DNA of 64,000 nucleotides from Thuidium tamariscinum. Taxonomy: Eukaryota; Streptophyta; Bryopsida; Hypnales; Thuidiaceae. The stretch lies in contig OX344749.2 of NCBI GenBank assembly GCA_947034885.2, positions 33,661,182 to 33,725,181 on the forward strand. The letters run 5' to 3'. Below, piece by piece: positions 33,890 to 45,700 of the stretch. The notes under the pieces were generated by a model. It had not been told where the DNA came from, ran no database searches, and worked only from the letters and a program-made list of their open reading frames with translations. The translations under genes and the position numbers were made by a program. Numbering within the stretch: the first letter of the stretch is position 1; each line of letters begins with the position of its first letter.

Positions 33890-35180
33890 AATTTTTTTAA
33901 TCAAACCATTAACCCAATTTTTTCCCACCGCATTTTTCCACATTTTTTTTTCCACATGTCAAACCATAACCATTTTTTTTACCCTAACCCATTTCCATTT
34001 TTTAGATTCAACCCCTTTCCATATTTTAGATTGAACCCATTTCCATATTTTTATTAGTCAAACCATGAACACATTTTTTTAAACCATTTCTATATTTTTT
34101 TGTTGTCCACATTTCAAACCATCAACGTTCTTTTTTATTCAAACCATTCCCATTTTATTGATTCAAACTATTTCCAATTTGAGCTTTAACCATTAAGGCA
34201 TTAACATTTTTTTTCCAAACCATTTCTAAATGTTTTTTATTCAACATTTCAAACCATGAAAGTTTTTTTTTTTCAAACCATTTCCATATTATTTTTAATC
34301 AAACCCTGAACACATTTTCTTTCCAACTTATTTCCATATTTTTTTTAGTCGAACCATTAACACATTTTTTTTCACGACCCTTTCTATATATTTTTTTCCA
34401 ACCTTTCAAACCATTGCCTTTTTTTTTATTCAAACCATTCCCAATTTTTTTTATTCAACCCATTTCCATTTTTTTTTTTATTCGAAGCATTTTCATATTT
34501 TTTTTAGTCGAAACATGAACACATTTTTTTTCCAAACCATTTCTATATTTTTTTGTATTCAACATTTCAAATTATTAACTTTTTTTTTATTCAAAGCATT
34601 TCCTTTTTCTTTTTCTTTGATTCAAACCATTTCCATATTTTTTTTAGTCGAACCATTAACCCATCTTTTTTCCAAACCATTTCTATATTTTTATTTCCAA
34701 CACCCTAAACCATTACCATTTTTCTTTACTCAAAACTTGGCCATTTTTTTTACCCTAAACCATTTCCATATTTATTCTAGTCAAACAATTAACACATTTT
34801 TTTTCCAAACCATTTCTAAATTTGTTTTTCCAACACTTCAACCCATTTCCATATTTTTTTTAGTCAAACCCTAATCACATTTTTTTCCCAACCCATTTCC
34901 AAATTTTTTTGGTCGAGCCATTAACACATTTTTTTCCAAACCCTTTCTATATTTTTTTTCATTCAACATTTCAAACCATTAACGTGTTTTTTTTTATTCA
35001 AACCATTTCCATTTGTTTGATTCAAACCATTTCCATAATTTTTTTATTCGAACAATTAACACATTTTTTTTCAAAACCAGTTTTACATTTTTTTTTATTC
35101 ACAATTCCAAACCATTAACGTTATTTTCATTCAAACCATTTCCATTTTTTTGATTCAAACCATTAACACCCTTTTTTTAA
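33890..35180. repeat. CAAACCATT / poly-T tandem array, 1.3 kb
   Basis: About 25 copies of [AG]AACCATT followed by TCC, AAC or TCT and a T-run, alternating in a recurring order of about 130-150 bp (..TTTCCATATTTTTTTTAG, TCGAACCATTAACACA, TTTCCAAACCATTTCTA..). Strongly strand-asymmetric and free of real coding frames. Inverse of 28390-28745. Confidence 0.8.
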
Positions 35181-35339
35181 ATACAGAATATATATTATAT
35201 TTAGACTATGGAACTAATGGAAGGCCTAAAATACAAAACTTTCGAAATTATTTTTTTAGAGATGGTTAAACCTCATAGACTAGTGAGAAAATTTTGATTG
35301 CGAATATGAACTCAGACTTTTAAGTCTTACAAATAAAGA

Positions 35340-35783
35340 GTTTCAGTCCACGGAGCCCAGGCCGTCCAACCTTCCTTTCAATCCAAGCCGTCCTTCCCAA
35401 GCGTAGACCGTACCCAAACCGTCGATCTGGAGGCGTCCGTCCGGGCCGTCCACTGGACAGCCTGTCCATCGGGGCCGTCCATACCCCGTGGATCGTCTGA
35501 GCGGGGCCGTCCCCTAAAACCGTCCACCGGATCCGGACCGTCCGCAGAACCCAGAGTGTCCATCCAAGCCGCCCAGTCAGCCAGGACCGTCCATCGGAAC
35601 TGTCCACCGAGCACGTCCTTCCAAGCCGTCCACGGAGGTCGTCCGTGAGGGCGTCCATGACCGCTGTCACGATTTTTCATCCTCTGTCGCGGATTCTGTT
35701 GTGAATTTCATCCTGACGGACGCTCGGCTCCCCGTCACGTCAGCGGACGGACATCCTGACGGACGGACGTGATGCGACGGAAG
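35340..35783. repeat. CCGTCC/GGACGG array, right subterminal
   Basis: CCGTCC or CCGTC about every 12-20 bp, mostly on the plus strand, turning to GACGGACG in the last 70 bp before the right terminal repeat. Mirrors the left array, as expected of subterminal transposase-binding repeats. Confidence 0.78.
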
Positions 35784-35791
35784 CAACCCTG

Positions 35792-35799
35792 GTGGGGAT
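35792..35799. repeat. Right target-site duplication of the 16.5-kb hAT element
   Basis: GTGGGGAT directly right of CAACCCTG; identical to 19309-19316. Confidence 0.88.
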
Positions 35800-35938
35800 T
35801 CATACCGACATTCTTCAACTTGAATTGCTTGTGGAAGTCTTCCTTGCTCAGTCGGCGAGGAGGCAACTTAGGAGCAGTTTTGAGGTCTAAAAGTGCCCTT
35901 TTACACTCTTGCTGTGTGTAGAGCTTCTTCCCTTTCTT
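35792..35938 (-). pseudogene. SET gene: N-terminal exon, part right of the insertion
   Basis: After acceptor GATAG the frame reads KKGKKLYTQQECKRALLDL, then LPPRRLSKEDFHKQF and NVGMNPH, where the transposon breaks it. It continues at 19308 as K-L-K-I-G-K-N-I-P. Entry phase 0 matches the exon at 36337-36444. Confidence 0.6.
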
Positions 35939-36336
35939 CTATCTCTGCACAGAATTTCAAGAGTGGTATAAATTACATGTGGGATCGATGCCACAGCAAA
36001 GGATAAGTCCATCACAATGGGTCTGCATAGCTCTACATTACAAGAGGACACTATAGGGGCACTCAGTTTAAAGCAGTAGCAGTCCTCCCTAGAACAAGTC
36101 AGTACCTTAAAGGACTACTTTAATGCATATGTGTCCAATATCGCAGGCTGTGGGAGTGCATACTAGTATCCATTGTGTCTTATAAGTACTACAAAAGTGA
36201 TTGGATGTAGCGCTATACAGTACTTAGTTGGTCCTATTAGGCAATCTGAAGCCCTTCCACTTCCCTAAACCCACAATATGAAAAACTTCCCAAACACTTG
36301 TAAGAGAGGGTAAGAATGCACTCCATGGACACTCAC

Positions 36337-36444
36337 CTTGTTACCAGAAGCCTTCCTTGGGGAGGACTCTTCGTCTTCTTCTCCATCAGTGGGGTAGGAT
36401 GAGTCACCGGAGTTCACCTGCCTTTGCCTTTTCCCTTTGGACTG
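36337..36444 (-). CDS. SET gene: small acidic exon
   Basis: 36 codons, phase 0 to 0: QSKGKRQRQ, then GDSSYPTDGEEDEESSPRK. Acceptor GCACACAG, donor AAG|GTGAGT. Confidence 0.55.
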
Positions 36445-36570
36445 CTGTGTGCGTGCAGAAATAGGAGACTAAGAAGGTGCTTTCGAACCTTTCAGAATCA
36501 GTCAGCGTTTGTCTTTAACATCAGTCACTGTGCAAGCCTAAATTCCACCCTTTTGTTTCCTTTGCATCAC

Positions 36571-37020
36571 CGGTGACGCTCCTTGCTTTGCGGCATCTCC
36601 ATCTTCAGTATGCAAGTCGTCCACATCGTCTACGTCTTCGTCTTCGTCCTCTGATGTGCGTTGACTGTCTTCGTCTCCTCGGGAAGGTTTGCTCCAGACT
36701 GGATCTCCGTTCTTGTCATGACCAAATGGGTTGGCAGACTTTGATTGCCTCGCTTTCCCAGCTACTGTACCACCACCGCCTGCAGTCCCTTGACCCTTCT
36801 TCATTGCGGCCGTGGAAGGTCTGGGGGAGGAATGCGAATTCATTGATTTCAAAGGCTTCTTGGCAGTATTTGCCGCCTGCCCCGCCTCCTCATCTAACGG
36901 GTCCAACCTCCGTCCCCCTTTCGGAGCGTCTTTTGTACTCCGTGCCTGTTGGGTCTGGGCTTCATCACGCAAACCTCCTAAGGCCACAAGTTTTCTCTTC
37001 GCAGATTTGGAGGCGTCCAT
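36571..37020 (-). CDS. SET gene: probable first coding exon
   Basis: ATG at 37018-37020 follows an acceptor-like TTCTTGCAG about 17 bases upstream, suggesting a leader intron. 150 codons, Lys/Ala/Ser-rich then strongly acidic (SEDEDEDVDDVDDLHTEDGD), ending at CCG|GTGATG in phase 0. Basic stretches fit a nuclear protein. Low complexity gives no family assignment by itself; it is placed in the SET gene by strand, phase and spacing. Confidence 0.5.
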
Positions 37021-38090
37021 GAGTGGAACATTGGATTCTGCAAGAATCAGTAAGAGCAAACATGAAAGCTTCAGTAAACAGGAAAGGCTAAAAACTTGTC
37101 CAAAGCCAAGAAGTCGTTGGCACTCACAAGTGACCTCTAGCAAGTAGTGGGAAGGAAAGTCCTAATCCTATGAAAGACAAAAAGTACTAAGGGCACTTGC
37201 TCAAATAGTACTACCGTTAGGACATAGGAGTCAAGGTAGTACTTCGATTGTGGAGGAAATTGCATACGTGAGGATGGCATGTCCTGACACCGTTAGAGAG
37301 GACAGTAACTTCCACTTGTAGGAGTACTGATTCCTAACTTGGAAGTGGAGAGTGTCCACTATGCTTCTACAGTAGAAACCAAAGCACCACCGATTTGACA
37401 TTCAGATACTAATAGAGAATTTGTAGGACTTCGCGGCGAAGGTCTTTTAGTGGTACTCGTCTGCGAAGACTACTAGTTTTCAGGAGTAGTGCTACGCAAT
37501 AGCTATTACACGGGTGGCTGTACTGGAAGGAGTCACTTTAGTAGGGCCTAGATAGGTATCTGTAATTGCAAGCGTTTTGCATTTTAAGTGAGTGACGCAC
37601 ACTTGGATATAGTACTAAATTCAAGTCCTAGGCGTACGTAAAATGCAGAAGCACGCAGTCATAGTCTTACATGGAAACGTAAGTAGGCACGGGTTTATAG
37701 AATTGAAGCATTGCAATGCTACACTAGTGCAGACATGTGTACAGAAGAGGGTCTTGCAAATGGAAATAGAGAAAGACACTGAAGTTTTTGAGTCCTAAGT
37801 GATAGAGGGGACTACATCAGATGTGTGGAGGATTACAAGGATGGCACTGCATACATAAGAGGTCCTATAGAGTACAAGGGAAGGTGACATCATGTTTCTT
37901 CTATTAGCAGCTACAACGTCAAAGTGGTCAGAGGAGTAGGAATATGACGTGAAAATACGAAGAGTACTTCTTCTATCAATCACAGGACCCCGAGAGTAAT
38001 GTAAGTGGATTGCAAGAGAAATAAGACTGAATTGTGAAGTCACGTACTGTAAAGAGCGCCATGCAAGGCTAATCTTTATTAAAGAAGTTA
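37021..38090. other. No gene seen; upstream of the SET gene
   Basis: Unique sequence with no supported frame; it may hold the promoter and leader exon of the SET gene. Confidence 0.4.
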
Positions 38091-38537
38091 CTACATTTCA
38101 GCCACGGAGGGCAAAGGTCTCTCTGATTCACATGGAGAACCTATAGGAAGATTTCCTAATCCATGCCTACATCTATCAAGGGTAGCATCCCACCCCCGAT
38201 CTAATTCCTCAGCCAAAGACTGGTAACGAATTCTACACCTCTGACGTCGGGGAATGGTAGGTTCATCCTCCGTAAGTCCTATAGTACATAATGTAGATGG
38301 TAATGTCAATTGTTTCCCCTCAAACTCAGACAGTACATCCTTTGTCTGATTTGTGGCAAGAATACAATTTTCAAGACCGTCCGAAACACACTTAGCAATA
38401 CTCTCATGTGAAGGCACTTCGGCTGCGGACTGCAAAAGGTCGTGCGTAGCCACCTCGTCGCCGGAATCCGGGGTACGAGGTCTACATCAAATTCTCCTAT
38501 GCAACGGAGCAGCTTTGAGAACTTTCTTCCTCTGCAT
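38091..38537 (-). CDS. Hypothetical frame of 149 codons with one in-frame TGA
   Basis: ATG at 38535-38537 opens MQRKKVLKAAPLHRRI, then TGA (38487-38489), then CRPRTPDSGDEVATHDLLQ on to TAG at 38091-38093. Codon use and composition look coding (Glu/Asp/Arg-rich, no low complexity). The single TGA fits CGA to TGA. Alternatively TTTGATGTAG is a splice acceptor and only the downstream part is an exon. No family recognised. It lies about 1 kb upstream of the SET gene on the same strand. Confidence 0.35.
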
Positions 38538-38796
38538 TTCTGAGGGGTACTCAAAAACCGAAGAAGAGGACAACAAACGTGTCGACTCTGCACATCATTA
38601 AGGTTCAGAGACGGAGGAAGCTCTACAAGGACAGACCTAATCCTCGAAACCCCAATTTTGACCCCTAAACCGTAAAAGCAATGAGGACCCACGGAACACA
38701 ATTGTAATGCCAACATTATGACTTCAAGCTACACGCGACTATTCCTTGCACATTTAGCTTCTCAAATGGCATTGGACAAGTAGGAATACTGACCTG

Positions 38797-38962
38797 TAGT
38801 AGCTGAGCGCTGGAACCTCAAGCAGCCTACTTGTGCAAGGGGGAAGAAGCCGTTCGGTGCCTCTTGCACTATCATGAACCCCTCCATCCGTTGATGCTGA
38901 AGCACCCCTCTTCGTCGCGTGTAGCTCCCTTCCGGAGAAGCCCGCTTGCCTCGCAACACCAA
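38797..38962 (-). CDS. Possible upstream exon of the 38-kb frame
   Basis: Frame GVARQAGFSGRELHATKRG ... LLEVPALSYYR ends at a good AG|GTCAGT donor near 38797. No start codon found and no family recognised; the phase to the next exon is unresolved. Confidence 0.25.
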
Positions 38963-41900
38963 ACGCCGCTACTGTGACGATATCGGAAGATCGTCAATCT
39001 TCAATTTCTCTCCCTCTAGTGCCAATGCACCCTCTTCCCTTCCACATTGAACCCTTCTACTCCTACATTGTCAATCGCAAGGGATTTGCAACACCTCACT
39101 CCAATGCCATTGCAGTTGTGAACCCTAAAGCAAAACCGTGAAAAATTCACCCTCACCAGGAAGCCATTGTCAGAATTGCACACAAGAAACTGCAATCCTC
39201 CCAAGGTGCAGCAAAAACAAAGTTGTCAGGTGACATTCAAAGTGGGTGAAGCCCTGACATCTCAGGAGTCATTGAGGTGCTGACGGTGGCTCCCCTCATT
39301 ACTATCATCGAACCGCGTCGTGCCACTTGTCGTGATGGATGCAACGATCTTTTGAAATCAACGGTCCACATTGCGAGTGCCATGCTGCCGTGCAGTCCTC
39401 GTAGGACTCGTAGTACTGGCAGTCCTATGCTGAAAAACCACGATTTTGAGACAAAATCGTGAAGTGTTTCTTGCAACAGCCCATGAGTACAAATTTTTTC
39501 CCATTGCATACAATTTTTGAACATTGATGATGGTTCTAAAATAATTCTTTTGGTGAAATCTCATCAACATCAACTTTCTTTAAATGGCCAATTTTTAATT
39601 TAAAAAAAATTATTTATCTATTTTTTACAAATTAAAATGTAGAAGTACGAATTTTCATGAGATTTTGCACTATTCTAGTTTCCCTCCTTAGAGATTTTTT
39701 CTATGTTTTTTCTCTCTAGGGTACCTTATTCTTAAAGGTGTATAAATGAAACATATTTTTCACTTTTTAAAAAAAATTATTTTTCTAATTTTAAAGTATT
39801 TCCGATTTCCCGGAAAAAAAAATATTATTGAAAACACTACGCTTTTTGCACAATGTTTCTTGCAACAACCCTTTAGCATCAAAATCCAATTTAAAGTCTT
39901 TGTCAAGCTTGTATTTAATAAAATTATATAAAATAATTATACTTAAAAGAGGAGGATTGTCTAATACAATACATTGGGCCTATAGAAGCATTTGTAAATT
40001 GGTTTACAAGTATCATTTTGACACACCTTGTGAAATTTCACACAAATAGAGAATCCTCCCTACACTTGAACACCTTTCAAGAATAGTTTTTTTCCTATAC
40101 TACACATGCAAGATGAATGAAGATGCGGCCTTGCCATCACCTATCCATTCAAAACATGATGAAGACAAGTGTAAGTTCAACTTACATGGTACTTTAAGAA
40201 ATCCACGATTCAACTGATTAGTTCAATTTTTTCAAACAAATTTTAGGTGACATCCAATGTAATAGCTCAGGAACAATTCCATGTTTCTATATCAAAATTG
40301 ATACTACATTGGATATTTTAGTTGACATAAAAACATGGACCAAGTTGTTCTTAAGTTGTTGCATTTGTTGTCATCAAAAATCCGTTTAAAAAATTAGACT
40401 CGTCACCTCAAATACAATTATGTTATAGTGAGGCCATGCATTAATTAAAGCTGTTCCCTATTACCAAAATAATTTGAAGTATTCACATTGCAATTGATTG
40501 TGTGGTAGAAATCCTACATTAACTAGTGTCATATCAACTTGGTTGTTTGGACTTCTACTTGAAGGATTTATTAGCTTTGGATTGTATAGGATGAGGCTTT
40601 GCATCGACAAAAGCTAAGTTTACATGTGAAGAAGTTTGAAGAGGTACCTTACTGGAAAAGTCAATGCCAACGCTACAAACACATAGCTAACTGTAGTGTA
40701 GCTACTTGTTTTAATTTTGGCATTCAATTCACTTTTTGTATGGATTTTTTCAATTTTAATTTTGATTCAAAATTATTGATAAGAGTAATTGGTCATTCCA
40801 AATTGATTAGTAAAAACCACATCTACAAAAAGACCATGTGCATGGAGGCACACTTTGCATGCTTTATACTTGGGCTCAAACTTTTAATCATGATTGAAAT
40901 TGATGATAGGCTATTTTCACCAAATTTTAACATTCTTGTGTCAAAAGGATGAATTGAGGTTCAATGTGGTCATTTCATAGCAAAATAGGATGACCTTAAT
41001 TTAATTGCAAGTCCTATAGTTGAATCCAAATCCACTCCCTCCTATCCTAATGTACTAAAAATTATAGAAAGTTAGAGACAAGTTGTCCCAATGTCAGGTT
41101 GAAATTAAACTCTAAGAAAACAATTTCATGACTTCAATGGACAAGCTATGAATATAATGCACATGACATAGGATAGATTTCACTTGTATTTTTACAATGA
41201 GCAGAATAAGAAACAAGTGTAAAGTTCAAATGAACTAAACACAAGATGTGTAAGTCTTTGTAATTGGAGATTATCTAATTTCTACAATATATTGTATTGT
41301 AGTGTAGTGATTGTAGATTGAATGTATTTGGCTAATTTTGTCAAGTGCTACAAGAAACTTGTTGCATGTTGTAGGACTCTACCTACACCTTACATCTTAA
41401 AATAAATTTGTGGTTTCTTGGAAAATGCTAGATTAATGTATGAGAGGCTTATATATAGATGGAAATGTATAGATCTTGTAGATTTTACTTAGTCCAAGTA
41501 GGCCTAAAAGTTTCAAACTGAAAAGTAAAGTAGACACACAACAAAATTCATAGTTTTTTTTGTTTTCTTCAACTAGCTCCAGTGCTATAAAATTTGGTTT
41601 CCCTACTACCAACTTCATTGAATTTCACTTCAATGAGGTTTTCTCCTTTTAGTATGGATGGTTTCAATCAATTTTGATTAGTTCCTTTACTAAATTTTGA
41701 TGACCTTAAGTGAACATTTTTTTATACTTTTTGAAACAGAGAGAGTAGTTTGAACTATTGAGTTTTGGTTTGCTATTCTTTGGCTATGAAAATTTGGGCC
41801 ACACTAGTTACATGCACTTAGGATACCAAAAGGTATGTACATTACATTTGCACCTACTCTTCCATAAGAACGTTTTGAAGAGCATAAGACCAAGTCAAGA

Positions 41901-42530
41901 AAGAGAGTCTTATTCACACTTCTAAAGAAGAGGTATTTGCAATCAATCACTTAAACAATGTTTAGGCAAATCATAAGCAATATGAAGCAAGTAAATTTTT
42001 TTCTATTTACAAAAATAGAAAATATGGGGATTGCAAATTTAAAAAAAATTTATTCCCAAAATTGAAATTGCTATAATTTTTGGGAGCCAAAAAGTTGTCC
42101 AAATTAATTGTAGACTCTTCCGATTCCAATCATAGATCAATTACTTTCTCGCTCACTATTTGCTACATTCTTGCTCACACTTTAGAACATGTGTTATGAT
42201 CTTATGGGGCCCAACCTTGAGAAGAGAGAAAAACACATTCCAAGCTTTAGTTGGAAAATTGTCTCAACCTTAGTTGGAAATAGTTGCATTATATAGGTCC
42301 TTGATTGGGAACAATGACCTCAAAATGAATTCAAGGTTTTTAGCCAAATTATCATCTTTGGAAGATTTATTTTTTGAATTTACACTGAGGGCACGAGGAA
42401 TTTAAGTAGAAACCAAGCAAAATTTGTCCGTCAGTGATTGGGAATGGGTGGTCCTACCTTAAGTTATCTTATACCTTAAATTGGCCGGGAATTGTGTGCG
42501 AGGCTGTAACTTCTGGAGAGAACGAAGCTC
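38963..42530. other. No gene seen; AT-rich
   Basis: No supported gene. Contains one copy of the dispersed repeat described at 41930-42350. Confidence 0.45.
41930..42350. repeat. Dispersed repeat (AGGTAGAACCACC MITE family), copy
   Basis: Shares ordered blocks with 56754-57162 and 63155-63570: GGGGATTGCAAAT, AAAATTGAAATTGCTAT, GGGAGCCAAAAAGTTGTCC, CTCACTATTTGC, GAACATGTGTTATGATCTTA, AACCTTAGTTGGAAATAG. Ends diverged. Confidence 0.55.
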
Positions 42531-42537
42531 ACTTGTT

Positions 42538-42783
42538 TCAGGGGTTTTGGTAACCGCTGACGGCCATCGTTTCCCCGCCCTGCACTTCAGCTGAAAGGAC
42601 CTTCACCCTAAACGCGTGGAAAATGGCAATGGTGCCGAAGTCATCAGATTCATGAGCCCTAATTCGAACAGATGAGTTGAAAACCATGAATCCGTAGTCA
42701 TTGAGGAAGGGGTTACTGGGTTCCGTGATGAGAGAGCTCCTCGAATTTTGGGTGTGCGATGTAGCCTGTGCATGCCACTAGCT
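42538..42783 (-). CDS. Unassigned open frame, possible terminal exon
   Basis: About 80 codons reading ...EPSNPFLNDYGFMVFNSS, then RAHESDDFGTIAIFHAFRVK and GGETMAVSGYQNP, to TGA 42538-42540. Composition looks protein-like, but no start, no family and no clear acceptor were found. Confidence 0.22.
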
Positions 42784-45700
42784 GTGAAAGCCAATGCGGC
42801 TGGGCGGGGGCGCAAGGCCCCTTCAAAACACAAGCAAAGAAAAATTACAAATTGAACTCGTCAGGTAAAGTGCATGCCACTAGCTGCTGAGTTCCTAAAT
42901 AGTGATTTGTTTAGGATTTACGGTTCTCTCAGACCAAAGATGTCACGCAGCGTACCGGAAATTCGGAAGGCATCTAGAACAAGCAAGCACTTGTGGACAG
43001 GATTCTGCACGTTGGTGTGTATATTGATCTGCTTCATGCGGACGATGAAAAGAATCACGGCCACGGGAGTCTTTAATTTGAAACATGGCAATGCCAAATT
43101 GAATTCCTTTAATTTCACCAGAAACTACTATCGGCTGCAGGGAAAGGACTATTTTGGGATTGACACATTCTGTGCGAGGAATGTCCGAAGAATGGGTGAT
43201 GGAGGGCTTTGGGAATATTTTCCAGAAAGGAAGGCAGACCGAAGTTGGAAGCGAAGAGCTAGTGCGCAGGCACGAGGTCGCTTGGATTGATGTTGGGTTC
43301 CCATACTTCCTCCTCATTTCGTCCATGGCCTGCTGCGCGCACCGAGGATCATGCCAGTTTGTGACGCGCAGAAGATTTTGTGCTTTCTGAGCCGCAGGTT
43401 TCTGCTTGTCACTGTGAAGAGGATGGACATTATGTCACAGCTCGTTTCCTTTAGATGCTGTGCTATCATGGCCGGGTGGAGAGTGAGGTCAGTGGGCAAT
43501 AGAGAGAGTGGTGATTTGGATTTGCATCAGTTTCAGTTGGGAAGACTGCTGTGAGGATTGTGGTTTGGTTTGGGAGAGTGGCCCCTTGATTGGAATTGTG
43601 AGAGTACTTCTGGATTGGATTAGTTTCATTTCTTTTCGAGCTTGACACTGAATCTTTACTTCTGTTGGTGTTCAGAGGATTAGACTCTGAATTTGCATGT
43701 CAATCAGGTGAGAAGGATTGGTGCTGAGGCACAGGGTGTGTTTCATTAATTCAGTCTTCTGAGAGCTTTCTTTTAGACCATGATTCCTTTTTCAGTTTCA
43801 TCGTCTCTCTGTTGTTCTCTTCGTCTCATCTGTTTGCACGTTCCCTTCAAATCCTGTTGAATTGATTCTCTTTGGCGATGACTACCCACACACGATCCCA
43901 TACAAAAACATGGTCACCAGCCCTATTCTAAACTCGGTTTTTCTTGCACAGGAACTCAAGCAAATTGATGTGAAGTCTAGAAGAAGACCGTGCCTTAGAG
44001 GTCTCGCCTTTTCCTGTTAAATCGAATTGAATGTTCGCTGTCTACTTGACATGCTTTGCTGCTGAATCTTGTGGATGCTAAACTCCATGTTGGTTGAATT
44101 TGGATTACTCGAATACTCAAGCTATCTGGAACTGATAGTGAAAACAAAGCTAGAGTTCATGAAAATTAGGGTTTTGTGTCTTTTGAGACGAAGAAAAGCA
44201 AAGGTACTTCATGATATCAATACTACATTGGACCGGAGGATCGACAGAGCTGCAGTCGTTGTCCCATGGGAGTGAAGTCTGACGCATTTCAAGTATTAAG
44301 CTTACGTCATAAATTTATATGACCACGTGATCGATCACTTGTAATACAAGATATTTATTACGTTCGGAAATGAAAACGTCCTGACTTTATGAACATTCAT
44401 TTACACTCTAGAACAAGTTCTCATATTTTACATGTTCGTACACACGACAAAGAAGTCTAGTGAGGTGGATTGCAAAACACATTGGGACTCATGGAAATTG
44501 ATATACAACCTGATCGACAACTTCTACAATGAATTGATACATGAAAAACTTGGTCCGCTCCAAATTGATCTGGTTCTATCGCTCCAAAACCGAGCAAATC
44601 GAAACTTAGCTAGATCGCTAGTACGAGTTCAAAGACGCCGGTAGAATGGTCTTGTGACCATGCCAAAATGCAGCTATGCATTTAGGCCAGATCGGAACTC
44701 CTGTGAGCGTGTGACTTGCCACAGCAGGCACACTTATAAGCTACATCAAATTGTACCATGAACTCGTCCCATGCTTCGACTCGATCACCCGCCGCCCCTG
44801 CAAATTTCTATTTCTCGTGAACAAATTTACGGCTCCTCATACAAGAAGCGACTGACAATTCTTAGAAGCATGGTTCTGATGCCATCGTGCATGTTGCTCT
44901 TGCTGCCGATTCAGAAATTCGTGGACCATGGAACAATATGTAGGCGTTGCCATCTACATGTTAGTTAATTGCCCATGATAACATAGCAATGGAAAGCTAT
45001 AACTCATTCCTTCAGGATGTGGTTCTACTCCGAAAACGAGTTGACCAAAATATTGCATCTACAGCGAATTTTCCACTAAAAATAGTAGGGACTTTCAGAG
45101 GTCCGAATATGTATAATGACTACAAGATTCACAATGGGTCATCATACTCTACTGTATGAACTACCCACACCTAATTGCAACATTGTTGTGAAACCAAAAC
45201 ATGAAATGTAGACAGTAAGCTGATTTGCGTCCAAAAACCTCAACTTAGGAAGAACATTAGGGCGTAATTGTATTCAATGTGATCAGATTGCATACAATCA
45301 TGCCATCTTGTCAATCTAAAACATAGCAGAATTGAAAATACATGTTACAGAATTTCTCACATATCAATCGGAACATTTACCTGTATAAGGAGCAGTCATA
45401 CCCCTTATCAAGGAATAGTGTAGATCCCTGAAGCAGTGAAGGGGATTCTTACATAGTAAATCAATCCATAACCAAAATTCTCCAAGGGTTGTGCAAGAAG
45501 GAATACAGCTGAGCACAGTAATCTAGAGTGCAACCACGAATTCCGGCATGCATGATCAGCACTCAGTAGGACAATTCATACACCGTTTCGATTTAAGGAT
45601 GCCAAATCAGCCAGTTTCAAGTATGGATAATGACAGTGAACAGCCCCTGTATCCAGAAACACCACTGCAATGACCCTAACAGATATTGTACAGGACAGAG

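Larger units (their letters stand above)
19317..35791. mobile_element. Large hAT transposon with cargo genes, 16,475 bp
   Basis: Ends are CAGGGTTG (19317-19324) and CAACCCTG (35784-35791), an 8-bp perfect terminal inverted repeat of the CAGGG type common in hAT elements. It is flanked by the perfect 8-bp duplication GTGGGGAT. Removing the element and one duplication copy rejoins an open coding exon in frame, which independently proves the boundaries. Contents from left: GGACGG array, hAT transposase (+), nested TTAA element, kinase-like gene (-), second array, AT-rich spacer with an AACCATT/poly-T array, third array, coiled-coil/RING gene (+), inverted poly-T array, fourth array. Most hAT elements are 2-6 kb; this is unusually large. 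The unmutated duplication suggests a fairly recent insertion. Confidence 0.88.
14274..37020 (-). pseudogene. SUVR-class SET-domain histone methyltransferase gene, broken by two transposons
   Basis: Minus-strand gene with a probable start at ATG 37018-37020 and a stop at 14274-14276. Order from the N-terminus: basic/acidic low-complexity exons, a novel region holding the motif DVDWAEF, a coiled coil, a Cys/His RING-like cluster, acidic exons, pre-SET, SET, post-SET. The C-terminal half matches plant SUVR (SU(VAR)3-9-related) proteins, which methylate histone H3 lysine 9 in chromatin. Two transposons sit inside coding exons: 16489-17071 and 19317-35791. In-frame stops are also present (TGA 15378-15380, TAG 18919-18921, others possible). 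This copy should therefore be null, although the SET catalytic motifs are preserved. Some central exon junctions are unresolved. Alternative: part of a transposon-amplified gene family. Confidence 0.72.

Noticed and set aside
34515..35118. Phe-rich frames in the AACCATT array
   Set aside because: Low-complexity translation of poly-T repeats.
35320..35680. Minus-strand frames rich in Arg/Gly/Trp
   Set aside because: By-product of the right CCGTCC array.
42874..43290. 138-codon plus-strand frame
   Set aside because: No family resemblance, no splice support, and comparable frames are open on the other strand.
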